Shown here: positions 34,676-42,974 of the stretch, one piece after another
How positions within the stretch are numbered: position 1 is the stretch's first letter
Layout: every line of letters begins with the position of its first letter
Source: an uncultured Deferribacteres bacterium
GTDB lineage: Bacteria > Zhuqueibacterota > JdFR-76 > DREG01
Direction of reading: 5' to 3'
Assembly: GCA_913009825.1 (NCBI GenBank)
Contig: CAJVYQ010000040.1
Coordinates: forward strand, 1 to 43,432
Length of the DNA stretch: 43,432 nt
Position numbers and translations under genes: made by a program
The notes under the pieces: model-generated
Told to the model about the DNA's origin: nothing
Database searches by the model: none
What the model saw: the letters and a program-made list of their open reading frames with translations, nothing else

Positions 34676-35198
34676 GAGTACATAATCCTATTCATTCAGA
34701 AGACACAAAATAAGCACTTTATTTCATTAATTTTGAATATTTCATGTCAAAGTTTTGTATTTCATTTTTTAAGCTACTTCAAGGTATGATGTTTTTTGAT
34801 GTACTGGATAAAACCGATTATTTGTACCAAACTTATTTTATCCTGTTTATCGTGTATATCCCGTCTAAAATACCTGAATAGTGTTAGAGATTCGAAAAAA
34901 TACAGAATCAAATTGTAGATGAGGAACTTAAGAATGAGTCTTTTATGATCTAAATATTTTTATTGCCACAGAAAAAGTTTAAAACAAAAATGCATTTATA
35001 TTTTTGCTTTTTTTTGTGGTTTCTTCCGCCAGCTGGCGGATGACCCAATCTTTTTAAGTTTCTTGAAAGTTACCATTATTCTTATAAATAATGTGGAATT
35101 TTTCATATAAAATCAGATTTCTTTTATACATAATGATTTGAAAGAGAACGAGTTGACCCTATTCGAGTATTTAAGATTATCCTCTTTTTCTCTACGGC
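34676..35198. other. 523-bp intergenic region
   Basis: Upstream of the glycan operon and downstream of the Gfo/Idh/MocA gene, so it should contain the operon promoter. Holds the motif cctgaatagtgt (34873-34884) and a perfect 16-bp palindrome tccgccagctggcgga (35025-35040). No reading frame and no RNA gene recognised. Confidence 0.5.
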
Positions 35199-36398
35199 TC
35201 AATCAGAGTTCACATCCACCTGCTTCTTTGTCCGTGCCGCTTCAGTGATGGCGTCACAGACAACAGCGGCTTTGTAACCGTCCTCAAAGGTGGCGCCGTA
35301 CGGCGCGACCGGTTTGTCATTGACGATACAATCGAAAAGATGAGTGAACTGGTGAATGAATGTGTGCTCCCAGCCAATTATATGTCCATGCGGCCACCAG
35401 TTTTCCCACCAGGGATGGTAGCTGTCGCTGATTAACACGTTGTGGAATCCCTGGGTTTCCTTTGGTTCTTCATCCACCCAGAAAACATTCAGTTCATTCA
35501 GTCTTTCCAGATTAAATTCAATGCTCCCCTTTTCACCGTTAATTTCAATCACCTGGTGATTTTTCCTGCCGCCGGCAAACCGGGTGGCTTCCAGCGTGCC
35601 GATGGCGCCGTTTTCGAATTCAACCACGGAGACAAAAGCATCATCCAGCGTTACTTTGCCCGAACCGCTGCCATCCGGCAAAGGCCGTTCATCGATGATG
35701 GTCTTGACGATGGCGCCGACGCTTTTGAACTCGCCCACTAAAAACCGGCCCAAATCGACGAGATGAGCGCCCAAGTCACCCAGGGCGCCTGAACCGGCAA
35801 CCTTTTCATCCAGGCGCCAGATTTTGGGCGTGTTGTAATGAGGCATCACCCATTCCTGCAAATAGACGGCGCGGAAATGGTAGATTCGCCCCAGCAAACC
35901 TTTTTCAATTAACTCTTTTGCCTGACGAATCGCCGGGACGAAGCGATAGTTGTAACCAACCTGATGTTTTACGCCGGCTTTTTCCGCCGCATCCCACATC
36001 GTTTTAGCCTGTTCCGCAGTGATGGCCAGCGGTTTCTCACAGAACAGATGTTTCCCTGCCTGCGCGGCTGCGATGGTCGGTTCGACATGCAGATTATTGG
36101 GACCGCCGTTATCAAACACCCGGATATGTTCATTTGCCAGCATTTTGTGCCAGTCGGTGTAATAATTTTCATACCCGTATCGATGCGCCGCTTCTTTCAC
36201 CGCTTCTTCATTCCGGCCGCAAATACCAACTAATTTGGGAATAGCCGGCGGCGGATACATCATGTATGGAATAGTTTTAAAGGCATTGGAATGCGCCTTG
36301 CCCATAAAGGAATAGCCAAGTATGCCAACGCCGATTTCCGGGATTGCAGCCTGAATTTTGGCGCCGGCCATGGTTGTAAATCCGGTTTCTTTGCTCAT
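35199..36398 (-). CDS. Gfo/Idh/MocA-family oxidoreductase, cytoplasmic
   Basis: 399 residues from ATG 36398 with GGAGGA just upstream (the frame is open to 36470). N-terminal Rossmann: VGILGYSFMGKAHSNAF. Sugar-dehydrogenase motif LFCEKPLAITAEQAK (the EKP Lys) and VGYNYRFVPAIRQAKE. DLGAHLVDLGRFLVGEF carries the catalytic His. A large C-terminal beta-sheet domain follows. No Tat signal, so it is cytoplasmic, unlike the paralogue at 38988. Should oxidise or reduce a sugar or inositol-type hydroxyl with NAD(P). Its place beside an exported paralogue and isomerases suggests a step late in the same pathway. Confidence 0.92.
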   Translation of the reverse strand: MSKETGFTTMAGAKIQAAIPEIGVGILGYSFMGKAHSNAFKTIPYMMYPPPAIPKLVGICGRNEEAVKEAAHRYGYENYYTDWHKMLANEHIRVFDNGGPNNLHVEPTIAAAQAGKHLFCEKPLAITAEQAKTMWDAAEKAGVKHQVGYNYRFVPAIRQAKELIEKGLLGRIYHFRAVYLQEWVMPHYNTPKIWRLDEKVAGSGALGDLGAHLVDLGRFLVGEFKSVGAIVKTIIDERPLPDGSGSGKVTLDDAFVSVVEFENGAIGTLEATRFAGGRKNHQVIEINGEKGSIEFNLERLNELNVFWVDEEPKETQGFHNVLISDSYHPWWENWWPHGHIIGWEHTFIHQFTHLFDCIVNDKPVAPYGATFEDGYKAAVVCDAITEAARTKKQVDVNSD

Positions 36399-36835
36399 TA
36401 TTCCTCCGAAATTTTCGCCCACGCCTGTCTGCAATAGGCAAGAAAAACACGAAAAGATTTTAATTATCACCTAAATTGGGCGATTCAAATGTCATTCCGC
36501 AGGAATCTTGTTGGTTTACTAACAAGATTCTTTCCCGCCTGCGGTCGGGCAGGCAGAATAACAAAACTCTATGGATGGTTGTTTTAAGCAAAGAATCGCT
36601 CAATTTAACTATCAGGTATGCGCTGTATATTAACCTTAATCACGCTTCGACTTCCCTCAGCATGTCTTTCAAAATTAGTCTGAGTCCTTTCCGGCAAAGT
36701 TTATCCTGAGCTTGTCGAAGGGCTCAGGATAAACTCAGTCGAAGGCTTATCTCCCATCAGGAAACTTGTATATCTGAATAGTTAGAAACAATTTATTCAC
36801 GATCTTCGCGCAATTCGCGTGCCCAAAACAATTCT
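36399..36835. repeat. 437-bp intergenic region with MITE and stem-loop
   Basis: Contains family 1 copy 4 (36470-36609) and a perfect inverted repeat agtttatcctgagc (36698-36711) with gctcaggataaact (36722-36735) and a 10-nt loop. Just before lies cacgcttcgacttccctcag, complementary in part to actcagtcgaaggc after the loop. A ctgaatagtta motif is at 36774-36784. No gene. Confidence 0.65.
36470..36609. repeat. MITE-like element, family 1 type B, copy 4
   Basis: 140 bp. Left end cctaaattgggcgattc at 36470; right end gaatcgctcaatttaac at 36593-36609. Flanked by a TATCA direct repeat on each side (36465-36469 and 36610-36614), consistent with a 5-bp target duplication. The interior shares gtcattccgcaggaatc-type text with copy 1. 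Confidence 0.8.
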
Positions 36836-38908
36836 CTATTTCATCTGGTCCAATACCCGTTGTGCGCGGCGAACCGTATTTTCATTTTTTGAAGAAGATA
36901 CAATTTTCAGCAGGCATTGCTTCGCTTCCTGCGGGTGTTCCTGATTAATATTTTGGCTGATTTGCACTGCCGCCAATTCGGCTTCCTGCTGTAAACTCTT
37001 GTTCTGCAAAAAGGAAAGCGCCATATTTAAAGCGGAAAGCGATTTCACTTTGGCCAAACCGGAAAGGACCATTCTCTGTTCATTCTGCTGAGTTGCCAGA
37101 TCCATTGCGGTTCGATACAATTTCACCGTCTCTTCCACCGGCCGCTCGCTGCCAACCTCTATCAGACGAATGAAACCCCGTAAAGCCAGGATTTTCTGAA
37201 CCTCATCGCCGGAAGTTTTCGCCACATTCAGCAGATCGTTCATGGGTGCATCGGTCGGCCAGTCTGTAAACGCCTGAATCACCGCATTCTGAATTTCCGC
37301 ACTTTTTCCTTTAATCGCTTCACGCAAAACCGGCAGCCCAGCGGGATCGCCAATTTTGCCTAAAATGGCCAACAGAGAACTTTTTGCCGTCACATTCATT
37401 ACGGCAGGTAATTTATCCAAAAGCGTTTGCGCTCTTTTGTTTGGATCGGCAATTTTCAGAGCAACAGTGGTTACCGTCTTTTGTGCTGCTTTTCTTTCCG
37501 GCACGCCCTCTACTGTAATCAGGCCATCCACCAATTGGGGCAGATATTCCGGCGCGGCAATCACGCTCAACACCCGGAACGATTCCACCCTCACTTTTCT
37601 ATCGCCGTCTTTTGTGGTTTTCAGAACATCCTCAACGGCGGCCGTCGCATCGCGACTGCCAACTGCACGGATCAATTCCAGTTTGATTGCCGGTTCAGCC
37701 GATGGGATACCGGCAATGATGGTTTGATCGACTTTCCCGCCCAGCAATCGTGCCAGACTTTCCCGCGCGGTTTCACTCTCTTTCCCACCGGAACCGGCAG
37801 CCATTTGTGTTAGCAAGCCCACATTCGCTTCATCGCCCAGACCGGCCAGAGCTTTGAGTGCGGCAATTCGAACCGTGCCGTCGCCATCTTTTGCGGCCTG
37901 AACCGCGAATTTGGCGAAATGATGATCGCCAAAATCGGCTAGCGCCGTTAACAATTGCACTTTGGTTGCCGCATCTGCGTTCGGAATCAGTTCCGCTATG
38001 GCAGAAATATCCGCCGTTTTGGGTAGTTTTTTCACGCAGGAAATTGCAGTTGGATACAAACCGGCATCTTTCCCCTGCAATGTTTGCAGGATGATTCCAG
38101 ATCCTTTGTCCCCCGCAGCCAGAATCCTTCCCCGCAAAGATGCAATACGAACGGGCGCCGGTAAATCGGGAGCAGATAATTGCCGAAATATTTTTTGCGC
38201 TGCTCCGGCCTTGCCGTCTGTCAGTAAACGGTCCGCGCACAACAAGTAAGCATCGTAAACTGCAGATGTTAAATGAGGCGCAACCTTATCTTTGACGGCA
38301 GTAAGCGCGGCAACGGATTCCAACGATCCGATATTGCCCAAACCTGCAATGGCTGACTCTGCGATCAGTTCATTGTTGTTTGCTGCTAATTTTTGCAGTT
38401 CCCCGACCGCCTGCTCGTCTCTCAATTGCCCCAGCGAGTTGATGATACCGATTTTAATCTTCCCAGCCGTAGTCGCCAGCGCTTCACGCAGCGCGGTTTT
38501 TCCTTTTTCGCCGTCGATCCGTTCCAGGGCATATCTGGCCATATCGGATGTTCTCTCTGTCACCAGCATTTTGCTTAAAGTAGGCACGGAGGCTTCGGTG
38601 CCGATTCGGCTCAACTGTTTACAAACAAACAATTTACTGTCCGGAGTTGCATCGGAGTTCAGAAAACCGGTAAACTGATTTTCCAAAACCTGAATTGCCG
38701 CCGGCGTTTTTTTCACCGATCGAACCAGATCCGCCAGATTGGTTAGTTCCTCCCTGGACCGGCCAAATTGGTAATTTGTAATTTTCTGCAAAATAGCGCC
38801 GGTATCTTCCTTTAATTTAATCAGATCCTGTGATTTTTGACAACTACCGAATAGAAGAATCAAACACAGCGCAAACAAGGTTAGAACTGCTACAATTTTT
38901 CTTTTCAT
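36836..38908 (-). CDS. HEAT-repeat lipoprotein
   Basis: 690 residues. Lipoprotein signal KIVAVLTLFALCLILLFGSC with lipobox FGSC. The remainder is a long array of helical HEAT/PBS-lyase-type repeats: LSKMLVTERTSDMARYALERIDGEKGKTALREAL, IINSLGQLRDEQAVGELQKLA, AALKALAGLGDEANVGLLTQM, ESFRVLSVIAAPEYLPQLVDGL. No enzymatic motif. Such scaffolds bind other proteins. It sits between two Gfo/Idh/MocA genes on the same strand and may organise an envelope complex with the exported dehydrogenase. GGAGAAGAG precedes ATG. Confidence 0.9.
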   Translation of the reverse strand: MKRKIVAVLTLFALCLILLFGSCQKSQDLIKLKEDTGAILQKITNYQFGRSREELTNLADLVRSVKKTPAAIQVLENQFTGFLNSDATPDSKLFVCKQLSRIGTEASVPTLSKMLVTERTSDMARYALERIDGEKGKTALREALATTAGKIKIGIINSLGQLRDEQAVGELQKLAANNNELIAESAIAGLGNIGSLESVAALTAVKDKVAPHLTSAVYDAYLLCADRLLTDGKAGAAQKIFRQLSAPDLPAPVRIASLRGRILAAGDKGSGIILQTLQGKDAGLYPTAISCVKKLPKTADISAIAELIPNADAATKVQLLTALADFGDHHFAKFAVQAAKDGDGTVRIAALKALAGLGDEANVGLLTQMAAGSGGKESETARESLARLLGGKVDQTIIAGIPSAEPAIKLELIRAVGSRDATAAVEDVLKTTKDGDRKVRVESFRVLSVIAAPEYLPQLVDGLITVEGVPERKAAQKTVTTVALKIADPNKRAQTLLDKLPAVMNVTAKSSLLAILGKIGDPAGLPVLREAIKGKSAEIQNAVIQAFTDWPTDAPMNDLLNVAKTSGDEVQKILALRGFIRLIEVGSERPVEETVKLYRTAMDLATQQNEQRMVLSGLAKVKSLSALNMALSFLQNKSLQQEAELAAVQISQNINQEHPQEAKQCLLKIVSSSKNENTVRRAQRVLDQMK

Positions 38909-38987
38909 TTTACTCTTCTCCGCAACTTACATTTATAATTGAGCCGGTGAGACAGCAACAATCTGCTCACAGGCGGCCTGTTCAATT

Positions 38988-40304
38988 TTACAGATGCCAG
39001 GGACTGCGCATCGGTCGGGAAAGCATTCTGTCCGCATCCGGGTCATTAATGAAACGTTCTTTTTGCGGGTTCCACCTGAGTTTACGAGCTAATTTCATGG
39101 CGATGCCGCCCAAATGTCCCACCATAATGGAATGATGCGCCACATCGACCGGGGTAACGGTCAGCGCCCTGGAGCGCACGCAATCCAGGAAATTCTGATG
39201 ATGATCATCACTTTTGTAAAGATGAATTTCTTCCGGACGAATAACGGAAGTCAACAGGGATTTTGGCTCCGCTTCCAGGCCGCTGCGGCTTACGTGGATC
39301 CAGCCTTCATCGCCGATGAAATGCACTCCCATTCCCTTGGGCTGCTGCAGCCTATCGGCAACGATCATGGTGAAACCTTCTGCATATTTGCCTTCAAAAT
39401 AGTAGCTTTCCGGCGTATCAAACAGGCCATCCTTTGCCGGTGGATAATCGGCCTTCCCGGCGATTTCAACCGGAGCGGACAATTCCGTATCCATCCCCCA
39501 ATTGGCGATATCACAATGATGACCGGCCCAATCGGTTAACTGGCCGCCGGAGTAATCCAGAATCCAGCGGAAATTCCAGTGACACCGCGCCGGAGCGTAC
39601 GGCACCCACGGCGCCGGCCCCAGCCACATGTTGTAATCAAATCCTTCCGGCACCGGCGAGGGCTGTGTGCTGCGTTTCTGAATGCTGTTGCCATAGGGCA
39701 AACCCACGCGCACAGTGTCGATCTTGCCGATGCGTCCGTTCCGTACCAATTCACAGGCAAAGCGGAAATGCCGCTGTGAACGCTGCCAGCTGCCGGTTTG
39801 CCAGACAATATTGTATTGCTGAACTGCATCTACGATAGATCTGCCCTCGGAAATAGTGTATGCCAGTGGTTTTTGTCCATAAATATCTTTCCGCGCCTGG
39901 GCGGCATCTACCGCAATGATGCCATGCCACTGATCCGGCACTGCAAGAGCCACCGCATCGATATCCTGCCGGGCAATCAGATTCCGGAAATCGTTGTACG
40001 CAGCGCAATCTTTGTTGCCGTATTTTTGATCCGTTATATTTTTTGCGCGGTCGCGATGATTTTTATCCACATCACAAACAGCGATAACGTGCGCACCCGG
40101 CTTACTTAAAAAAGATCGCAAATCTCCTGTGCCCATACCGCCCACACCGATGCTGCCGATGGTGATCCGGTTGCCCGGCGCCACGGTTCCGGCTTTACCC
40201 AGCGCAGAAGAAGGGATCAAATAAGGAAAAGCAACCGCACCCACAGCGGCACCAACCGATTTTTTCACAAAACTACGGCGATTCATTTCTTTTGATTTTT
40301 TCAT
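38988..40304 (-). CDS. Tat-exported Gfo/Idh/MocA-family oxidoreductase
   Basis: 438 residues. Tat signal MKKSKEMNRRSFVKKS followed by VGAAVGAVAFPYL. The Rossmann motif is GSIGVGGMGTGDLRSF; then DVDKNHRDRAK, YNDFRNLIARQDIDAVALAVPDQWHGI and QKPLAYTISEG (the EKP Lys is here QKP). The substrate side has GHHCDIANWGMD and EGWIHVSRSGLEAEP, typical of exported members. By family knowledge such enzymes keep NAD(P) tightly bound and oxidise glycosides or sugars in the periplasm. GGAG precedes ATG. Follows the isomerase gene by 17 nt, so the two are an operon. Confidence 0.93.
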   Translation of the reverse strand: MKKSKEMNRRSFVKKSVGAAVGAVAFPYLIPSSALGKAGTVAPGNRITIGSIGVGGMGTGDLRSFLSKPGAHVIAVCDVDKNHRDRAKNITDQKYGNKDCAAYNDFRNLIARQDIDAVALAVPDQWHGIIAVDAAQARKDIYGQKPLAYTISEGRSIVDAVQQYNIVWQTGSWQRSQRHFRFACELVRNGRIGKIDTVRVGLPYGNSIQKRSTQPSPVPEGFDYNMWLGPAPWVPYAPARCHWNFRWILDYSGGQLTDWAGHHCDIANWGMDTELSAPVEIAGKADYPPAKDGLFDTPESYYFEGKYAEGFTMIVADRLQQPKGMGVHFIGDEGWIHVSRSGLEAEPKSLLTSVIRPEEIHLYKSDDHHQNFLDCVRSRALTVTPVDVAHHSIMVGHLGGIAMKLARKLRWNPQKERFINDPDADRMLSRPMRSPWHL

Positions 40305-40321
40305 TGATTCACTCCAAATTT

Positions 40322-41314
40322 TTAATTATCAAAAGCGGCATCGAAGGCAACACCGGACGGCGAAAAATCGATTCTTTTCACAAAATCGAATGCTTCTTTT
40401 GCGCCCCGTTCCCGCTGCATGCCGCTATCTTCCCATTCCACGGACAGCGGACCATTGTAGCCGATATGATTCAATGTGCGAATAATTTCTTCAAAATCGA
40501 CGCCGCCCCGTCCCAGCGAGCGAAAATCCCAGCCACGCTCCGGATGACCAAAATTGAGATACGAAGCCAGAATCCCGCTGCGACCGTCTAATTGCAGCGC
40601 GGCGTCTTTCATGTGCACATGATAAATCCGCTCGGAAAATTCTTTTAAAAACACAACCGGATCGATCATCTGCCAGTGTAAATGGCTCGGATCAAAATTG
40701 AAACCGAATGTCTTACGGTGATCGATCGCCTCCAGCGTACGTTTGGCGGTCACAATATCGAAGGCGATTTCCGTGGGATGCACTTCCAGAGCAAATTTTA
40801 TCCCGTTGTTATCGAACACATCCAGAATCGGGTTCCACATTTCGGCAAAATAGCGGAAACCAGCTTCGATCTGTTCGTCGGAAACCGGCGGAAAGCTGTA
40901 CAACAGATGCCAGATGGATGAACCGGTAAAACCGTTCACGACTTTTACACCCAAATTTTTTGCCGCAATGGCGCTGTTTTTCATAGTTTGAACCGCCCAT
41001 CGCCGTTTCTTTTCCGCATCTCCGGCACAATCCGGGGGGGCAAAAGCATCGGAACGGTTGTCGTTGTTCGGATCACAAACCAATTGTCCGGCCAGATGAT
41101 TGCTGATGGCAAAAACTTTCAGATTGTTCTTTTCAAGAATTTCCAACTGCTTTTTGCAATAATCCATATCCTCTACTGCTTTTTCAATATCGAAATGATC
41201 TCCCCAGCAGGCTAATTCCAGACCTTCGTACCCCCAACTTGCCGCTTTCGGAACAAGTTCCGCCAGCGGTAAATCGGCCCACTGACCCGTAAAAAGAGTG
41301 ATTGGACGCGCCAT
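40322..41314 (-). CDS. sugar phosphate isomerase/epimerase-family protein, cytoplasmic
   Basis: 330 residues in an AP-endonuclease-2-type TIM barrel: MARPITLFTGQWADLPLAELVPKAASWGYEGLELACWGDHFDI, metal-ligand text VNGFTGSSIWHLLYSFP, LEVHPTEIAFDI (Glu ligand), GFNFDPSHLHWQ (Asp/His ligands), IYHVHMKDAAL (His/Lys) and GPLSVEWEDSGM (Glu ligand). No signal peptide. AAAGGA before ATG. Should isomerise or epimerise a ketose or 3-keto sugar. First gene of a minus-strand set with the exported oxidoreductase, 17 nt apart. Confidence 0.9.
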   Translation of the reverse strand: MARPITLFTGQWADLPLAELVPKAASWGYEGLELACWGDHFDIEKAVEDMDYCKKQLEILEKNNLKVFAISNHLAGQLVCDPNNDNRSDAFAPPDCAGDAEKKRRWAVQTMKNSAIAAKNLGVKVVNGFTGSSIWHLLYSFPPVSDEQIEAGFRYFAEMWNPILDVFDNNGIKFALEVHPTEIAFDIVTAKRTLEAIDHRKTFGFNFDPSHLHWQMIDPVVFLKEFSERIYHVHMKDAALQLDGRSGILASYLNFGHPERGWDFRSLGRGGVDFEEIIRTLNHIGYNGPLSVEWEDSGMQRERGAKEAFDFVKRIDFSPSGVAFDAAFDN

Positions 41315-41429
41315 ATTTCTGTTCCTTTCTTTGATTTATCGGTATATTTCCGTGTTTGTTGATTTATGCAAACTAACATTGAACGATTTACCTGTTTTGG
41401 TAATTTCTATTTTTTGCCGGAACTGTTTT

Positions 41430-41488
41430 CCTTTTTTATGTATTCCGTTGTCGATTCAGCGAATCGACCTGCAATCACGTCATTAAGG
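41430..41488 (-). repeat. partial MITE-like element, family 1 type A, copy 5
   Basis: Read on the minus strand it begins ccttaatgacgtgattg and continues ggtcgattcgctgaatcgac and aacgga, matching the left half of copies 2 and 3. The right half is diverged or lost. Shows that the family also occurs truncated. Confidence 0.6.
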
Positions 41489-41884
41489 TTACGAGTAGAT
41501 AGCAACAGAATATTTACCATCATCCATTTCTGAGCTGTTTCTATCGATCTGTGCAGGAAACATAAAAAATAAATTAATGTTTTTTTATTAATAGTCAACG
41601 ATAAAAATGATTGGAATTGCATAAAATGGTTTTGATCTTTATATTGAGACCATGTAACTTTTAAGAAACTTGAATTTTTTTAGAAATTTCCTGTATTCAT
41701 TGAGACGCGCGAAATAGGCGGGTCTTGGTCACTATTCAGCTCACGTCTGTCTGACACAGGCAGAAAACACACGAAACAATCGAATGATCTCATCTAACTT
41801 TTTTCCTGTTTTTTTTTGAGTCTTGCGCGGGCTGCCTGAGTAGTGACAATACCGTAACACTTTAGTTTTTTGAACAGATCCGCT

Positions 41885-41959
41885 TTCTCTGCGCTCTCTG
41901 CGTCTCTGCGTTTTAAAGCGCCTGTTTTTTTAACGCAGAGACGCGGAGGGCGCAGAGAA
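41885..41959. repeat. 75-bp stem-loop of ctctgcg units
   Basis: Left arm 41885-41912 (ttctctgcgctctctgcg and on) pairs with 41932-41959 (26 of 28 bases). The loop includes gcgcctgttttttt. Similar text is scattered in many bacterial genomes. It could form a strong RNA or cruciform structure. Lies in the divergent spacer, so it is not a terminator of a recognised gene. Confidence 0.6.
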
Positions 41960-42122
41960 ATTGAAAAAATCGTCTGCCTGTTCAGCACGCGAATTACACG
42001 AAATCATACGAACAGGACAAAATAGTTAACGATTCGCGTTTTTTAGCGATATTAGCGGGCAATCTGAATAGTTACAGAAAATCAACCTATTCAGGTTTTC
42101 ACAAAATGTAAGGAGAAAGATC

Positions 42123-42974
42123 ATGGTAAAATCAACCAGAAGAGTTTTTTTCCGAACAGCGGGAACAGGTATCCTGACAGGAGCGCTGTTGACCAATTTA
42201 AGCGGCTGCGCCAAACCGGAAAAATTGACAAAAAAAGATGGGGCCGGGCGCATTCACCTGGGTATGGCCTCGTACACATTCCGTAAATTTGGGCTGGAAG
42301 AAACCATTGCCATGACCAAACGGCTCGGCCTGCAAAGAATTGCTTTGAAAAATTTTCATCTTCCCCTTAACAGCTCCGATGAGGAGATAAAACGGGTGGC
42401 TAAAAAAGTGCGGGACGCCGGCCTGGATTTGTACGGCTGCGGTGTAGTTTACATGAAAGACGAGGCCGAAGTTCACAATGCTTTCCGGTACGCCGGAGCG
42501 GCCGGCATGAAAGTGATCACCGGCGTGCCGGAGTATAATTTACTGAAATTGGTCGAACAAAAGGTGAAGGAAACCGGCATTGAACTGGCTATCCATAACC
42601 ACGGTCCCGGCGATAAACGGTATCCTACGCCACAGAGCGCCTACGAAAAAATAAAAGATTTGGACGCCGGAATGGGACTCTGCGTCGATGTGGGGCATAC
42701 ACAACGTTCGGGACTCGATCCGGCGGATGTAATTTCCATGTACGCAGACCGTGTGCTGGACATCCATCTAAAAGATGTTTCGGCGGCGACAAAAGAAGGC
42801 GGGACTGTGGAAATTGGCAGAGGCGTTATCGATATTCCCAAATTGTTACAAACATTATTGAAAATAAAATACGCCGGAAGCGCTTCGTTTGAATTTGAAA
42901 AGGATGCCGATGATCCTTTGCCCGGCGTTGCCGAATCTGTGGGATATGTGAGAGGTGTATTAACGATAATCTGA
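42123..42974 (+). CDS. exported sugar phosphate isomerase/epimerase-family protein
   Basis: 283 residues. The N-terminus combines a twin-arginine signal (STRRVFFRTAGTG) with a lipobox-like LSGC near residue 30, so it may be a Tat-exported lipoprotein. The TIM barrel shows GMASYTFRKFGLEETI, LAIHNHGPGDKRYPTP (Glu/His region), GLCVDVGHTQRSG (Asp/His ligands), VLDIHLKDVSA (His/Lys) and GSASFEFEKDAD (Glu ligand). GGAG precedes ATG. It is divergent from the set at 35199-41314 but of matching function; probably an epimerase or lyase step acting outside the cytoplasm. Confidence 0.88.
   Translation: MVKSTRRVFFRTAGTGILTGALLTNLSGCAKPEKLTKKDGAGRIHLGMASYTFRKFGLEETIAMTKRLGLQRIALKNFHLPLNSSDEEIKRVAKKVRDAGLDLYGCGVVYMKDEAEVHNAFRYAGAAGMKVITGVPEYNLLKLVEQKVKETGIELAIHNHGPGDKRYPTPQSAYEKIKDLDAGMGLCVDVGHTQRSGLDPADVISMYADRVLDIHLKDVSAATKEGGTVEIGRGVIDIPKLLQTLLKIKYAGSASFEFEKDADDPLPGVAESVGYVRGVLTII

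Larger units (their letters stand above)
41315..42122. other. 808-bp divergent intergenic region, dense in repeats
   Basis: Between two divergent isomerase-like genes. Contains a partial family 1 type A copy on the opposite strand (about 41430-41488), an inverted pair gtcactattcag/cctgagtagtgac (41728-41739 and 41835-41847), a 28-bp stem (41885-41912 with 41932-41959, two mismatches, made of ctctgcg units) and motifs ctgaatagttac (42064-42075) and aacctattcaggtt (42084-42097). No gene or RNA recognised. Should also hold the promoters for both flanking genes. Confidence 0.6.
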
